Of a stretch of 64,000 bases of DNA, positions 43,672-53,064 are shown piece after piece. Every line of letters begins with the position of its first letter. The stretch's first letter is position 1. This DNA comes from Leptospira jelokensis. Lineage in GTDB: Bacteria > Spirochaetota > Leptospiria > Leptospirales > Leptospiraceae. The notes beneath the pieces were generated by a model. The model ran no database searches and had not been told where the DNA came from. It worked only from the letters and a program-made list of their open reading frames with translations. The translations under genes were made by a program, and so were the position numbers. The stretch covers positions 768,628-832,627 of the forward strand of contig NZ_RQGH01000026.1 of the NCBI RefSeq assembly GCF_004769635.1, written 5' to 3'.

Positions 43672-44976
43672 ATGTTTTCTGAAATCCAAACCTTCCTTGA
43701 ATCACAATTGTCCTCTGGCAATTTTTCCATAGCCACCATGTTCTTTTTAGCTTTAGGCGGATTATTTGCAGGTTTACTCCCTTGTGTGTACCCACTTTAT
43801 CCTATCACTGCTGGCATTTTGAAAACTCGTGTTTCAAAACACAAATGGTCCCATCCATTGGTATACTATTTTGGACTCGCTCTGATGTATGCCATTTTCG
43901 GTTTGATTGCCGGTGTCAGCGGAGGAGTATTTAATTCATTTTTACGATACCCAGAAACTCAAATTATCCTTTCATTACTTTTATTTGTGTTGGGACTGAG
44001 TGTTGCCGAATTTTTATATTTTCCATTTTTTTCAGGGGATGTAAAAAATTCAGTTAACGTAAATTATGCGAATACATTCCTTTTGGGAATGGGAGCAGGT
44101 TTATTATCTTCGCCTTGCGTTGGACCTGTTGTGGTTTCCATTTTAGTCCAACTCATCACATACCAAACAGAAGGATTTAAAATTTTACCAATTTTATTCA
44201 CATCCTTTAAAATGTTTTTGTTTGGGATGGGACTTGGAATTCCCTTTTTATTAATCGGTGTGTTTGGATTGGCTTTGCCGAAATCCGGAAAATGGATGAA
44301 GTATGTACAGTGGGCTCTTGCCATTCTCATCTTTTATTTTTCTTACACTTATTTGGACAAGGCTTTCACTTTATGGGGATTTGGATCTGAACTGAGCGCA
44401 CAAGTTTACTTCCTTTGGATCCTCGCTTTAGTTTCTCTTTTCCTACTAAAACAAGAAGGTTCTCCCACTGAGAAAATGAAACAATCACTTTATCAGTTGG
44501 TTGCCATTTCGTCGTTACTACTTTTATTTTCCTTGTTAACTGTTTCCATTTTAAAAAAGGGAGATGGATTTTCAGTAACCAATCAAAATATCACAAAACA
44601 GATGTTAAAAGAGGAGCATGGAAATTTAGTTTGGTACCGAAATAAAGCAGATGTTTTTACACTCGCCAAAGAACGAAATTTGCCCATCTTTATTGATTTT
44701 TATGCGGATTGGTGCACCAATTGTAAAGAATTTCAAAAAATCACGCTCTCCCATCAGGAGTGGAATCAGACCTTTCAGAAAGATGTGATATTATGGAAGG
44801 TTTATGATACGGATCCTATTTTTGACGAATTCGCCAACCATCCGAATTATCCTGAATTAAAAATCGGATTACCATTCTTTTTGATCCTGAATGCAAATGG
44901 AGATATGTTGTACAAATCAAATGATTATTTAGATACAAAAGGAATGATCGAAACCATTCGAAAATTGAAAAAATAA
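43672..44976 (+). CDS. DsbD-type thiol:disulfide interchange protein
   Basis: A 434-residue protein with the DsbD/CcdA membrane core: LPCVYPLYPITAGIL and SSPCVGPVVVS each supply one of the membrane Cys pair. A C-terminal thioredoxin-like domain carries DFYADWCTNCKEF. The N-terminal alpha domain of E. coli DsbD is missing. It carries reductant from the cytoplasm to envelope proteins, including apocytochromes. Placement after a CxxCH-bearing gene fits that job. A weak hairpin lies in 44990-45028. Confidence 0.9.
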   Translation: MFSEIQTFLESQLSSGNFSIATMFFLALGGLFAGLLPCVYPLYPITAGILKTRVSKHKWSHPLVYYFGLALMYAIFGLIAGVSGGVFNSFLRYPETQIILSLLLFVLGLSVAEFLYFPFFSGDVKNSVNVNYANTFLLGMGAGLLSSPCVGPVVVSILVQLITYQTEGFKILPILFTSFKMFLFGMGLGIPFLLIGVFGLALPKSGKWMKYVQWALAILIFYFSYTYLDKAFTLWGFGSELSAQVYFLWILALVSLFLLKQEGSPTEKMKQSLYQLVAISSLLLLFSLLTVSILKKGDGFSVTNQNITKQMLKEEHGNLVWYRNKADVFTLAKERNLPIFIDFYADWCTNCKEFQKITLSHQEWNQTFQKDVILWKVYDTDPIFDEFANHPNYPELKIGLPFFLILNANGDMLYKSNDYLDTKGMIETIRKLKK

Positions 44977-44989
44977 TAATGGATCAGAA

Positions 44990-45028
44990 GACAAAACGAA
45001 TTTCGATTTAAGAAAGATTCGCATTGTC
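44990..45028. terminator. Weak hairpin between convergent genes
   Basis: GACAA at 44990-44994 pairs with TTGTC at 45024-45028, with further pairing inside (CGAAT against ATTCG). It lies between dsbD and the convergent nitronate monooxygenase gene. The interrupted stem makes this tentative. Confidence 0.3.
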
Positions 45029-45042
45029 TTTGTTTAGTGAAA

Positions 45043-45984
45043 TTACCTTGGAAGGGAGTTGATCGTTGCCAAATATTCGCTAGCAATTTCCTTCACAATC
45101 TCACCCGCAGGTTTCACAGTTTCAATTTGTGCAACACCTTGACCGGCGGACCAAATGTCTCTCCATCGTTTGTATTCTTGTTCAATGGCTTTTTCCCCAC
45201 CAGCATGCCCTGCCGCGATTTTTTTAGGGCCATCTTCTAAAATATCAGGAGATCTTTCTACTGATTTCGCCAACCAATTGGCTGGAATCCCCGAAATTTT
45301 TTCTGTATAAACTATCTCGTCAGGACTAGAATCAATTAACATTTGTTTGTATTCGTTTTGTGCACGCGATTCTGGTGTGGCTATGAAGCGAGTTCCAATA
45401 TAAACCGCGTCTGCACCAAGAGACAAAGCTGCTGCCATTTGTGATCCAGTTGAAATTGCACCAGCAGCAATGACTGGAAGTCCTGTCTCTTTTTTGAGAT
45501 AGGGAATTAAAGCAAATGGAGTGATGGCACCAGCATGACCACCTGCGCCTTGTGATACGGCAATCAGTGCATCGGCACCAGATTTTGCGACAATGTTCGC
45601 ATGTTTTAAAGTTGTCACGTCACAAAACAATGACGATCCATTGGCTTTGATTTCTTTGGCTATGGTCCTTGGAGTTCCGAGACTTGTGATGATTAATTCT
45701 ACTTTTAGGTCCATCACCACCTCAAATTGTTTGGCCCAATTTGGATTATGTTCCTTATGTAAGATTAAATTTACGCCAATGGGTTTTTTTGTTTTGGAAC
45801 GTATTTCTAGAATTCCCTCGCGTAATTGCTCAGGGGTTCTGTAATTCAGAGATGGGAAACAACCAATCCCACCTGCTTCTGACACTGCCACCACCAACTC
45901 GGGATACGAGACGAGGAACATTGGTGCAGCAATGATCGGTAGATCAATTTTTAACATCTCACTGATTTTTGTTTTGATTTTCAT
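45043..45984 (-). CDS. Nitronate monooxygenase family (NMO/2-nitropropane dioxygenase-like)
   Basis: A 313-residue FMN TIM barrel. Family motifs are LPIIAAPMFLVSYPELVVAVSEAGGIG, KPIGVNLIL, AVSQGAGGHAGAI (with the Gly-rich loop near the catalytic His) and GADAVYIGTRFIATPES. It oxidises nitronates or acts as an enoyl reductase-type FabK relative; the HAG loop and length favour NMO. The downstream gene on the same strand encodes no partner; the small secreted protein gene lies just upstream. Confidence 0.9.
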   Translation of the reverse strand: MKIKTKISEMLKIDLPIIAAPMFLVSYPELVVAVSEAGGIGCFPSLNYRTPEQLREGILEIRSKTKKPIGVNLILHKEHNPNWAKQFEVVMDLKVELIITSLGTPRTIAKEIKANGSSLFCDVTTLKHANIVAKSGADALIAVSQGAGGHAGAITPFALIPYLKKETGLPVIAAGAISTGSQMAAALSLGADAVYIGTRFIATPESRAQNEYKQMLIDSSPDEIVYTEKISGIPANWLAKSVERSPDILEDGPKKIAAGHAGGEKAIEQEYKRWRDIWSAGQGVAQIETVKPAGEIVKEIASEYLATINSLPR

Positions 45985-46002
45985 AAATCTCCTGTTATAC
46001 GA

Positions 46003-46299
46003 TTATGGCTGGGTTGGTTTTGGAGTTAGGTTAGGAAGCTCTGATGGATAACGACCAGATCTGGGAATGCAACTCATTGCAAATCCCTGGATGATATAAC
46101 AAATGGAATCTTGTGAAATACACTTAAGTGACTTTTGGTATTCCTGGCCATCGATCTCGGTTGCGATCGAATAACATTCCATTTTATCTTCCATGAAGAG
46201 TTGTTGGGGAGATTTAGTCTCTTGTCCACTAAGAGCGGTAAGAGACAATAATTGTAATGGGAGTAGGTAAAAAAGTGATTGGAATCGAGTGCGATTCAT
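46003..46299 (-). CDS. Small exported Cys-containing protein
   Basis: A 98-residue protein: signal peptide (LLPLQLLSLTALSGQE), then a compact region with four cysteines (MECYS, LKCIS, SICYII, AMSCIP) and a Pro-rich tail. Even Cys number suggests two disulfides in the envelope. No family recognised. It is divergent from the 7TM phosphatase at 46336 and 18 bases ahead of the NMO gene. Confidence 0.6.
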   Translation of the reverse strand: MNRTRFQSLFYLLPLQLLSLTALSGQETKSPQQLFMEDKMECYSIATEIDGQEYQKSLKCISQDSICYIIQGFAMSCIPRSGRYPSELPNLTPKPTQP

Positions 46300-46335
46300 T
46301 GAACGTAATCCTGCTTTTTCTATAGGAATTGAAAA

Positions 46336-48288
46336 TTGAAAGAAGTCAAATCATATAAATCCATTCTATTTCAGATTCAATTCGTTCTTTTTTTATTTGG
46401 GTTATTATCCTTCCAAAACTGTTTTGAACTCCATACGGAAAGCAAAGCGGAAAACCATCTGCAACAATCCATCTATTTGATTGATCGGTTTTATTATTGG
46501 TCAGAAGAAGAAATTTTAGACCCCGATTCCATTCCAAATGAAAATTGGATTCGGATCGAGGAAAAGGTATTAGGTTTTAAAAAAAGAGAAAAAGAATTTT
46601 TGTACATAAAGTTTAGTGATCAATTCATCCGCCAATTACAAAGCCCCATTTTGTATTCGGAACTTGCTTTGGAATCTTTTAAAGTAGTTCAAGGCAAAGA
46701 AATTGTGTATCAAACGGAAGCTACTGATTTTATTTTCCCACATTTGATTCCACTTAATTCCGATCCCAAAGGTTTTATTTATATCCAATTCCAATCACGG
46801 TATACTGGTTTTATTGGAATGGATCATGATGTTATTTTTAAAAACCATTCACAAGCCCTCATTGAATTGTTTATGGAAAACTTTTCAAAAACTTTTTTTG
46901 CACCCATATTACTAGTATTATCTTTTATTTTTATGGGATTTTATTTTTTACGCAGAAAGGAGTTGGTTTTTTTCAATTTTTCAATTTTGTTATTATCTGC
47001 TTCGCTAATAGAAGCATTGAATGGTTTTGTTGGATTTTCTTTGCGCCAATACGCAACTTATATTGTTCCATTAACATTCCTGAATTTTACATTTTTCCCT
47101 TTTGCACTTTTGTTATTTCTTATTTCTGTATTCCCGCCATTTTTTAGAAATTTGTTCAAACTCATTGCCTTTTTGCATATCATTGTATTTTTCATATCCA
47201 TATTTCGGCATTACGAAAACGGAATTTCTTTTTTGAATAGTGAAGAAGGATACAATTGGATCGTAGTTTTAGAGGCTGTTGTCGCAATTGTTTCCTCAAT
47301 TTATGTTTTTGCAAAGGGAAATCGAAAAGTCAGAGAGATTATCATTGGCATTTTAATCATAGTAATCGCTGGTCTTCATGATACATTTGTTGATTTGGAA
47401 ATCATCAACAATCAATTCAGAATCATACATTATGGATTTTTTCTGATGTTGGGGTTTTTTGGTTATTATGTTTTTAAACACTATTGGGAATTATTGCACT
47501 CCATCAATCGAATGAATGCTGAGCTGAGAACCAAAAATAAAGAATTACAAAGGCTCATTCTCATTGATAAAGATCTCGCCTTAGCACACGCCTTACAAAA
47601 ATCATTATTGTCTTCTAAATTCAATGAAGACGAAAAAATTCGAATCATTGGTTTTTCGCAAAACTTGGAGTCGGTGGGAGGAGATTATTTTGACCATACA
47701 AAAGATAGTATGGGCAATTGGGCAATCCTCATTGCAGATGTATCTGGTCATGGAATTTCCTCTGCAATGGTTGCAGCCATGTCAAAAATGGCATTTGTAG
47801 GTGCAGGCCCTTACTTACAATTTCCAGCCAGAGTATTTCATTTGATGAATAGGCATTTGGTAGGAAAAACAAAAAATTTATTCATCACTGCAACTTATCT
47901 TTTTATCGATATTGAATCCTATACTGCTACGTTTAGCAATGCAGGTCACCCAAGTTTATTTCTCATACGGAATACAGAAACGGAAGTTAAACTCCTCACG
48001 GCAAAAGGAAAACCATTAGGTCTTTTTTCACAGCAAACATATGCTGAGGAAACGGTATCGCTAAAACCTAAGGATAGAATCTTACTTTATACGGATGGCA
48101 TCTTTGATCTGTTGAATGAAGAAGGGGAAAGTTTCGGGGAAGACAGACTCAAATCCCTGTTATGGGAATATCGGTATCACAACATACAAGATTTATCGAG
48201 TATCTTGCAAGATTCATTGTTTCGATTTTCCAATGGTTGGCGGCACCAAATGGATGATTTGAGTTTTCTTTTGGTAGAAATCAAATAA
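46336..48288 (+). CDS. 7TM receptor with SpoIIE/PP2C phosphatase, lipoprotein-like N-terminus
   Basis: A 650-residue protein with the same plan as 298-2316. A hydrophobic N-terminus ends in LSFQNCFE, which looks like a lipobox. An extracellular domain (~40-165), seven membrane helices (~170-390), a short linker and a SpoIIE phosphatase follow. The phosphatase motifs are GGDYFD, IADVSGHGISSAM, SNAGHPS, LYTDGIFDLLN and QMDDLSF. The TTG start is supported by AGGA eight bases upstream and by lack of a better ATG. The sensory domain differs strongly from the first copy, so ligands probably differ. Confidence 0.85.
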   Translation: MKEVKSYKSILFQIQFVLFLFGLLSFQNCFELHTESKAENHLQQSIYLIDRFYYWSEEEILDPDSIPNENWIRIEEKVLGFKKREKEFLYIKFSDQFIRQLQSPILYSELALESFKVVQGKEIVYQTEATDFIFPHLIPLNSDPKGFIYIQFQSRYTGFIGMDHDVIFKNHSQALIELFMENFSKTFFAPILLVLSFIFMGFYFLRRKELVFFNFSILLLSASLIEALNGFVGFSLRQYATYIVPLTFLNFTFFPFALLLFLISVFPPFFRNLFKLIAFLHIIVFFISIFRHYENGISFLNSEEGYNWIVVLEAVVAIVSSIYVFAKGNRKVREIIIGILIIVIAGLHDTFVDLEIINNQFRIIHYGFFLMLGFFGYYVFKHYWELLHSINRMNAELRTKNKELQRLILIDKDLALAHALQKSLLSSKFNEDEKIRIIGFSQNLESVGGDYFDHTKDSMGNWAILIADVSGHGISSAMVAAMSKMAFVGAGPYLQFPARVFHLMNRHLVGKTKNLFITATYLFIDIESYTATFSNAGHPSLFLIRNTETEVKLLTAKGKPLGLFSQQTYAEETVSLKPKDRILLYTDGIFDLLNEEGESFGEDRLKSLLWEYRYHNIQDLSSILQDSLFRFSNGWRHQMDDLSFLLVEIK

Positions 48289-48396
48289 TCTATCACATTC
48301 CAATCCAATGGGAAATGTAATCTCAGAAAAAAGAATGGTAAACGTATTGTCACCTCATTTCTAAAAAGAAACCTCGAGTAAATTGATTTTCCTGTT

Positions 48397-49434
48397 TTAG
48401 AGTTCTGGGTTGATGATAAAACGAATTGGGTTTCCTTTTTTTTCTTCTAAAGCATGAAGGTATTCGTTCGTATCTTCCAATTTATGTATCCCACTAATTG
48501 ACTTGGTGAGATTCAGTTTTTTTTCTTGGTAGAGTTGGATGAGCTCAGGGATGGCCCGACGATCAGATCCATAAGACCCTGTGATACGAATTTGCCTTTC
48601 GATGAGAAAAAATGGCATTGGAATCTCAAGTTTGTTTCTACCAATCCCAACAAGCACAATCCTTCCCCCTCGATTCATGGCTCTGACGCTACTTTCGATA
48701 TTAGGCATATAACCCGTGAAATCACATAAAAGATCTATCCCACCAGATTTTTCCTTTAATACTTTACCCACTTGCATATTTTTATCAACTAAGATAAGTT
48801 CGTCGGCACCGTATGCTTTTGCGTTTTCGAGACTACCACCATCAATATCAATAGCAAAAATTTTACCAGCTCCAAGTGCTTTTGCAATGGCCACAGCATG
48901 AATGCCAAGGCCACCACAACCAATGATCGCAATTGTTTCACCAGCCTTTAATTCTCCTTGGTATTTGACTGCGTGGTAGGGAGTAGAAACTGCATCCGCC
49001 AAAATCGCACCTTCTGCAAACGGGATTTCATCGGGTAAAATGTGTAGGTATCTTTCTTCCGTTTGGATGTATTCTGCAAATCCACCTCTTTGGTTAAAAC
49101 CAATCACTCCAATTTGTTCACAAAGATTTTCGCGCCCCGCCAAACAATGTTTACATTTCCCACAAGATGTTCCTGCGCTCACAACAACGCGGTCCCCAAC
49201 TTTAAGTTTTGTGATCTGTTCACCGATTTCAGTCACAACTCCAGATGTTTCGTGACCAGGGACACAGGGTGAGTAAGTTGCTTTCATTTTTCCATGTAAA
49301 ATAAAATGAATGTCGGAACCACAAATCCCACAGGCTTTGACCTTCACCTTTACTTGGTTTGGTTGGAGTGGGGGTAGGTCCAATTCTTGGATTTCGAGAG
49401 ACCTAGATCCCGATTTCAAAACTGCTGCTTTCAT
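48397..49434 (-). CDS. Zinc-dependent medium-chain alcohol dehydrogenase
   Basis: A 345-residue MDR enzyme. Catalytic zinc ligands are in ACGICGSDIHFI and GHETSGVV; structural zinc Cys are in CGKCKHCLAGRENLC; the NAD motif is IIGCGGLGIHAVAIAKALGA. It resembles sorbitol/threonine dehydrogenase-type enzymes and oxidises a secondary alcohol; substrate unknown. Its start overlaps the stop of the upstream helical protein gene by four bases. Confidence 0.92.
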   Translation of the reverse strand: MKAAVLKSGSRSLEIQELDLPPLQPNQVKVKVKACGICGSDIHFILHGKMKATYSPCVPGHETSGVVTEIGEQITKLKVGDRVVVSAGTSCGKCKHCLAGRENLCEQIGVIGFNQRGGFAEYIQTEERYLHILPDEIPFAEGAILADAVSTPYHAVKYQGELKAGETIAIIGCGGLGIHAVAIAKALGAGKIFAIDIDGGSLENAKAYGADELILVDKNMQVGKVLKEKSGGIDLLCDFTGYMPNIESSVRAMNRGGRIVLVGIGRNKLEIPMPFFLIERQIRITGSYGSDRRAIPELIQLYQEKKLNLTKSISGIHKLEDTNEYLHALEEKKGNPIRFIINPEL

Positions 49435-50036
49435 AACATAATTCCATCAAGTTCCGATAACATATCACTCGAATCAGTTTCATTTAATTGTTCCAATGTG
49501 AGTTCGATCGTATCGTTTAAATAGTACTTCAAATTTTTATAGTTGGATAAAAAGGACTTTAAATTGTTTTTTTCATCTTCAGTGAGTCGATTTTCCATAT
49601 TGAGTTTGCAAAGTGCTAATACACCAAATGCGGATTTTAATTCATCTTGGTTGGCAGCGATCATAAATAGTTCGCGGATATCGAGTTCGGCAAAAGTTGG
49701 GAGTAAATCAGAGATCAATTCCATGGCGCCAATGGGAATCGTGCGATCCAAAGATTTGACATAATTCACAAGTACCCGATAACTTTTGGAGTCCCCAACG
49801 TAAGAGAGTAGGTATACCATTCCAGAGAGTAAAACTTTGTGATACCCCCATGACAACCTTCCAGAATCAGCTTCACGTATGATTTGGTAGATCATTGCCC
49901 ATACATTTTTATCGTTATTTGCAGCCAATTTCATCAAATCTAAGAGGCGTTTTTCCCAGACTGGTTGGTCCATTTCTGATTTGAGTTGGTCAATGGCTTC
50001 TAAGGGAGAAATGGGTAGTGGTCCTAACTTTTGCAC
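49431..50036 (-). CDS. Hypothetical helical (HEAT-like) protein
   Basis: A 201-residue, entirely helical, soluble protein. Successive paired helices (VWEKRLLDLMKLAANNDKNV, then GMVYLLSYVGDSKSYRVLVN and later ELFMIAANQDELKSAFGVLAL) look like HEAT-type repeats, which usually mediate protein binding. It is coupled by a four-base overlap to the alcohol dehydrogenase gene. No specific family recognised. Confidence 0.55.
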   Translation of the reverse strand: MQKLGPLPISPLEAIDQLKSEMDQPVWEKRLLDLMKLAANNDKNVWAMIYQIIREADSGRLSWGYHKVLLSGMVYLLSYVGDSKSYRVLVNYVKSLDRTIPIGAMELISDLLPTFAELDIRELFMIAANQDELKSAFGVLALCKLNMENRLTEDEKNNLKSFLSNYKNLKYYLNDTIELTLEQLNETDSSDMLSELDGIML

Positions 50037-50134
50037 AGTTTCCTCTCGACATAATTCTGAAATATGAGACGTATATGTCTTTTCTTTTTTATCATGCTAA
50101 TGTTTTCCAGGTACGGCCGAAACTAGTTGCATAG

Positions 50135-50953
50135 ATGAAACGATTTTCGGTAATACTACTGCTTCTCTTCAGCGCAATGGGAGAGATGACACCGGACCAA
50201 TCTAGTTCTAAAGCGACACAGTTAATCCGTGTTAGCTATGGACTTAAGGATAACTACGAGTTTCTTCGCATATTAAATTCAACCATCAGCAATCGCGGGA
50301 CAGAAGACCAAAAAAAATACTTCAAACGCTGCGTACAACACCACATTGAGTCAGAAATCTTACATTTACAAATGGATTTAGGAAAATCATACGCTGAACT
50401 GCGTAGGACACAAGGATTACTCATCCAACTTTACATCCATGTTTTGGAAGATGAAATCGAAGAATTGGAAATTGAATTGGGAAGATTGGCAAGGCTTGCC
50501 AATGGAAAAGAAAAAACAGAAACAAAATTATATTTGCGATTGGGTTATCGCGAAATTGCAGTGGCCAAACAAAAATTAACCATTGGAAAAAATATCCGTC
50601 CTTATTTGTATTTGATGAAATTACAAGAATTGGCTTACTCCTTAAAATCCTTAAAACAGGCGGAAAAATACATTGTCCTTCTGGGACTATTACATGATTC
50701 CGTAGATGAATTTGATAAAGAGAGTCGCAGTTTTGAAGCCATGGTAAATGAAGTCATTCGGATCATTGTCAGTGATAAAGAAAAATACTTACGACTTTTG
50801 TATGACAGTCATTTTGATTCTTATGGATCACTCAATTATTACGAACAAATTTGGAAACAACCTGATTTACATGAATTGGCAACGGGAATTCCTAATTTTG
50901 ATCCAGCCTATTTTCGAAATCCAGAAGAAGCCAAAATTCCCACATTCAAATAG
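50135..50953 (+). CDS. Hypothetical exported helical protein
   Basis: A 272-residue protein. A short signal-peptide-like N-terminus (FSVILLLLFSAMGE) precedes a long helical, charged body with coiled-coil-like stretches (YIHVLEDEIEELEIELGRLA, then LKSLKQAEKYIVLLGLL). I recognise no family. It ends three bases before the rhomboid gene and is probably the first gene of a long operon reaching 57078. It may be a surface or periplasmic scaffold, or a rhomboid substrate. Confidence 0.6.
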   Translation: MKRFSVILLLLFSAMGEMTPDQSSSKATQLIRVSYGLKDNYEFLRILNSTISNRGTEDQKKYFKRCVQHHIESEILHLQMDLGKSYAELRRTQGLLIQLYIHVLEDEIEELEIELGRLARLANGKEKTETKLYLRLGYREIAVAKQKLTIGKNIRPYLYLMKLQELAYSLKSLKQAEKYIVLLGLLHDSVDEFDKESRSFEAMVNEVIRIIVSDKEKYLRLLYDSHFDSYGSLNYYEQIWKQPDLHELATGIPNFDPAYFRNPEEAKIPTFK

Positions 50954-50955
50954 TT

Positions 50956-51618
50956 ATGCGATCATTCATTTGGGAATTCCCGTTAACAGCTAGTTTTGCC
51001 TTATTCCTATTTCTGTTATACCCGATTGTTTCTATTTTTTTGCCAAGTTTACTGACGGAATATTTTATAGCCACCCCAGGAGAAATTGAACCGATCAATT
51101 GGATATTGTCTACTTTTTTCCATGGATCCGGTGCTCACCTCTTATCCAATTTATTTTTTCTACTATTACTTGGTAGAGTGGTAGAAAAAAGAGTGGGAAA
51201 GGCCAAATGGTTATTGTTTTATTTTATGGCTGGCCTCTTGTCAGTGTTAGGCGATGGTATTGTGCGTGGTCTTATCTTGGGAGACAGAACACCCATTGTA
51301 GGGGCAAGTGGTTCGATTTCAGGCCTTGCATCTGCAGCAACTCTGCTTTCTCCATTTCGTTTTCCCATTACAAAACATAAATCGATTCCATTCCCTGTAT
51401 TTTTGTTTGGATGGATGATGGTGTATTCGGATGTGACGAATGTGTTTGCTAGAGACAATGTGGCACACTGGGCGCACCTTGGAGGATTTTTTTCCGTCTT
51501 TGTCACAAGTTATTTGCTTGGTGAAAAAGAAAGGCAAGAAATCAGGCAAGGCTTTCTCCTTAACTTTACCTTTTTTACATTGACGATCATTCTTCTATTT
51601 TTTATCAACAATAGGTAA
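50956..51618 (+). CDS. Rhomboid-family intramembrane serine protease
   Basis: A 220-residue membrane protein with six hydrophobic segments. Rhomboid motifs are clear: HGSGAHLLSNLFFLLLLGR in helix 2, GASGSISG carrying the catalytic Ser, and HWAHLGGF carrying the catalytic His. It cleaves within membrane helices. Its stop codon shares a base with the start of the MDR dehydrogenase gene, so translation is coupled. Confidence 0.92.
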   Translation: MRSFIWEFPLTASFALFLFLLYPIVSIFLPSLLTEYFIATPGEIEPINWILSTFFHGSGAHLLSNLFFLLLLGRVVEKRVGKAKWLLFYFMAGLLSVLGDGIVRGLILGDRTPIVGASGSISGLASAATLLSPFRFPITKHKSIPFPVFLFGWMMVYSDVTNVFARDNVAHWAHLGGFFSVFVTSYLLGEKERQEIRQGFLLNFTFFTLTIILLFFINNR

Positions 51619-53060
51619 TGAATCTAAAATTCCGAGCAAAGGATTACCTTTCCGATGACTCGTTTGAATCAGCGGAATACGAATACATTGGCAATCAAAA
51701 TGAGGGTTGGGAAATCATACGAAATGGAACCCCATACCTCCAATTAGGCCCAGGTTACATCCCTCTCAAAACCATTTCCTGTGGAGTGTGTTCTACAGAT
51801 ATCGATCGACGTTTTTTACCCTTCCCCCTACCTCAAATCATAGGTCATGAAGTCTTAGCGGAAGGTCTTGGTGAAAACCAAGGCAAACAATTCGTAGTGG
51901 AAATCAATGACACCTACGAAGCCCGTGGGGACAAAAATCCTGATGTATTTTGCAAAGAAGGAATCCCCACCCATTCTCCAGAAAGAAGGGTTCTTGGAAT
52001 TGATCGCCTGCCCGGCGGTTTTGGACCCTATATCTTGGCTCCAGTCCATGCTGCCATCAATTTGGAAGGTGTTTCTCCGAAAGCGGCTGTTTTAATGGAA
52101 CCTTTTGCGGCTGCCTTACAAGCGATCATTGCCTCTCCACCCAAACCTGGAGACCATGTAGCAGTACTTGGTCCGAGACGACTCGGTAGTTTGGTTCTTG
52201 CCGCACTATCGTCTTATCGTAAAACCAATGGATCCGATTTTCGCATCACAGCGATTACACGACATGATAATCTGATAAAATTAGCGAAAGAAATGGGTGC
52301 GGACGAAATTGCTGATCTTCGCATAATGAGTGTTAACGATCTAAAAAACAAGTTTGATATTGTTTATGATACGACGTCCACCCCTTCGGGGTTTGAAACA
52401 GCACTTCAAATTTCAAAAAGGGAAGTCCATTTAAAAACAACAAATGGGCAACCGATGGCAGGAATCCATCATCTCACTGAATTGGTGGTGGATGAACTTT
52501 CGATTTTACCATATTCTTTGGAGAATACAAACTTCCATTGGCAAAAAGAAAAACGAAGTAACAAAAATGTTTTTGTTTTTGAAGGAGTTTCAGAGGCGAT
52601 TCAATCTGAATTGAAACAAAGTTTTCAGGTGTATAGGGGAGATGTACAAGCAGGTGAATCCATTTTAAATTCTGAATCATTTCAAGGCCAAATGCCTCGA
52701 TTTGATTTTGTTGTGGTTTCAAAACCTGAGGAAATTGGTTTAGCCATCAGGCCCTCTTCCCAACACGAAAATTCTCTAGTGCGCCCTAGAGGAGCGATTT
52801 TAGTGGATACAACCAATGTTGTCAATTGGTCATCTGAATTCAGTTTGGTGCTGGATTTTTTCAAACAAGGAAAGGAAATTCATAGTTCACGTTGTGGAGA
52901 TTTCCATATGGCAATTTCCCTTTTAAAAGATAACCCTGAAATCACGAATTCTTTAGAAACAAATTTGATCTCTCATCGATTCCCCGCCGATCAACTGGAA
53001 GAAGCGTATGCAAAGGCCAAAGAACCATCGAGTGTTAAGGTAGTGGTAGATTTTCAATAA
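51618..53060 (+). CDS. Long MDR-family dehydrogenase (alcohol dehydrogenase-like)
   Basis: A 480-residue protein, about 130 longer than a usual MDR. The N-terminal half has zinc-type motifs CGVCSTDID and GHEVLAEG, then RVLGIDRLPGGFGPYILAP and EPFAAALQAI. A Rossmann region (HVAVLGPRRLGSLVLAAL) has GxRxxG in place of the usual GxGxxG. The C-terminal 200 residues are divergent. It begins a coupled set with the SAHH-like, Nudix and nitrilase-like genes. Substrate unknown. Confidence 0.75.
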   Translation: MNLKFRAKDYLSDDSFESAEYEYIGNQNEGWEIIRNGTPYLQLGPGYIPLKTISCGVCSTDIDRRFLPFPLPQIIGHEVLAEGLGENQGKQFVVEINDTYEARGDKNPDVFCKEGIPTHSPERRVLGIDRLPGGFGPYILAPVHAAINLEGVSPKAAVLMEPFAAALQAIIASPPKPGDHVAVLGPRRLGSLVLAALSSYRKTNGSDFRITAITRHDNLIKLAKEMGADEIADLRIMSVNDLKNKFDIVYDTTSTPSGFETALQISKREVHLKTTNGQPMAGIHHLTELVVDELSILPYSLENTNFHWQKEKRSNKNVFVFEGVSEAIQSELKQSFQVYRGDVQAGESILNSESFQGQMPRFDFVVVSKPEEIGLAIRPSSQHENSLVRPRGAILVDTTNVVNWSSEFSLVLDFFKQGKEIHSSRCGDFHMAISLLKDNPEITNSLETNLISHRFPADQLEEAYAKAKEPSSVKVVVDFQ

Positions 53061-53064
53061 GTAT

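Noticed and set aside
43159..43689. Long minus-strand frame (176 codons) inside the porin-like gene
   Set aside because: It is fully contained in a convincing barrel gene and has composition typical of an antisense shadow.
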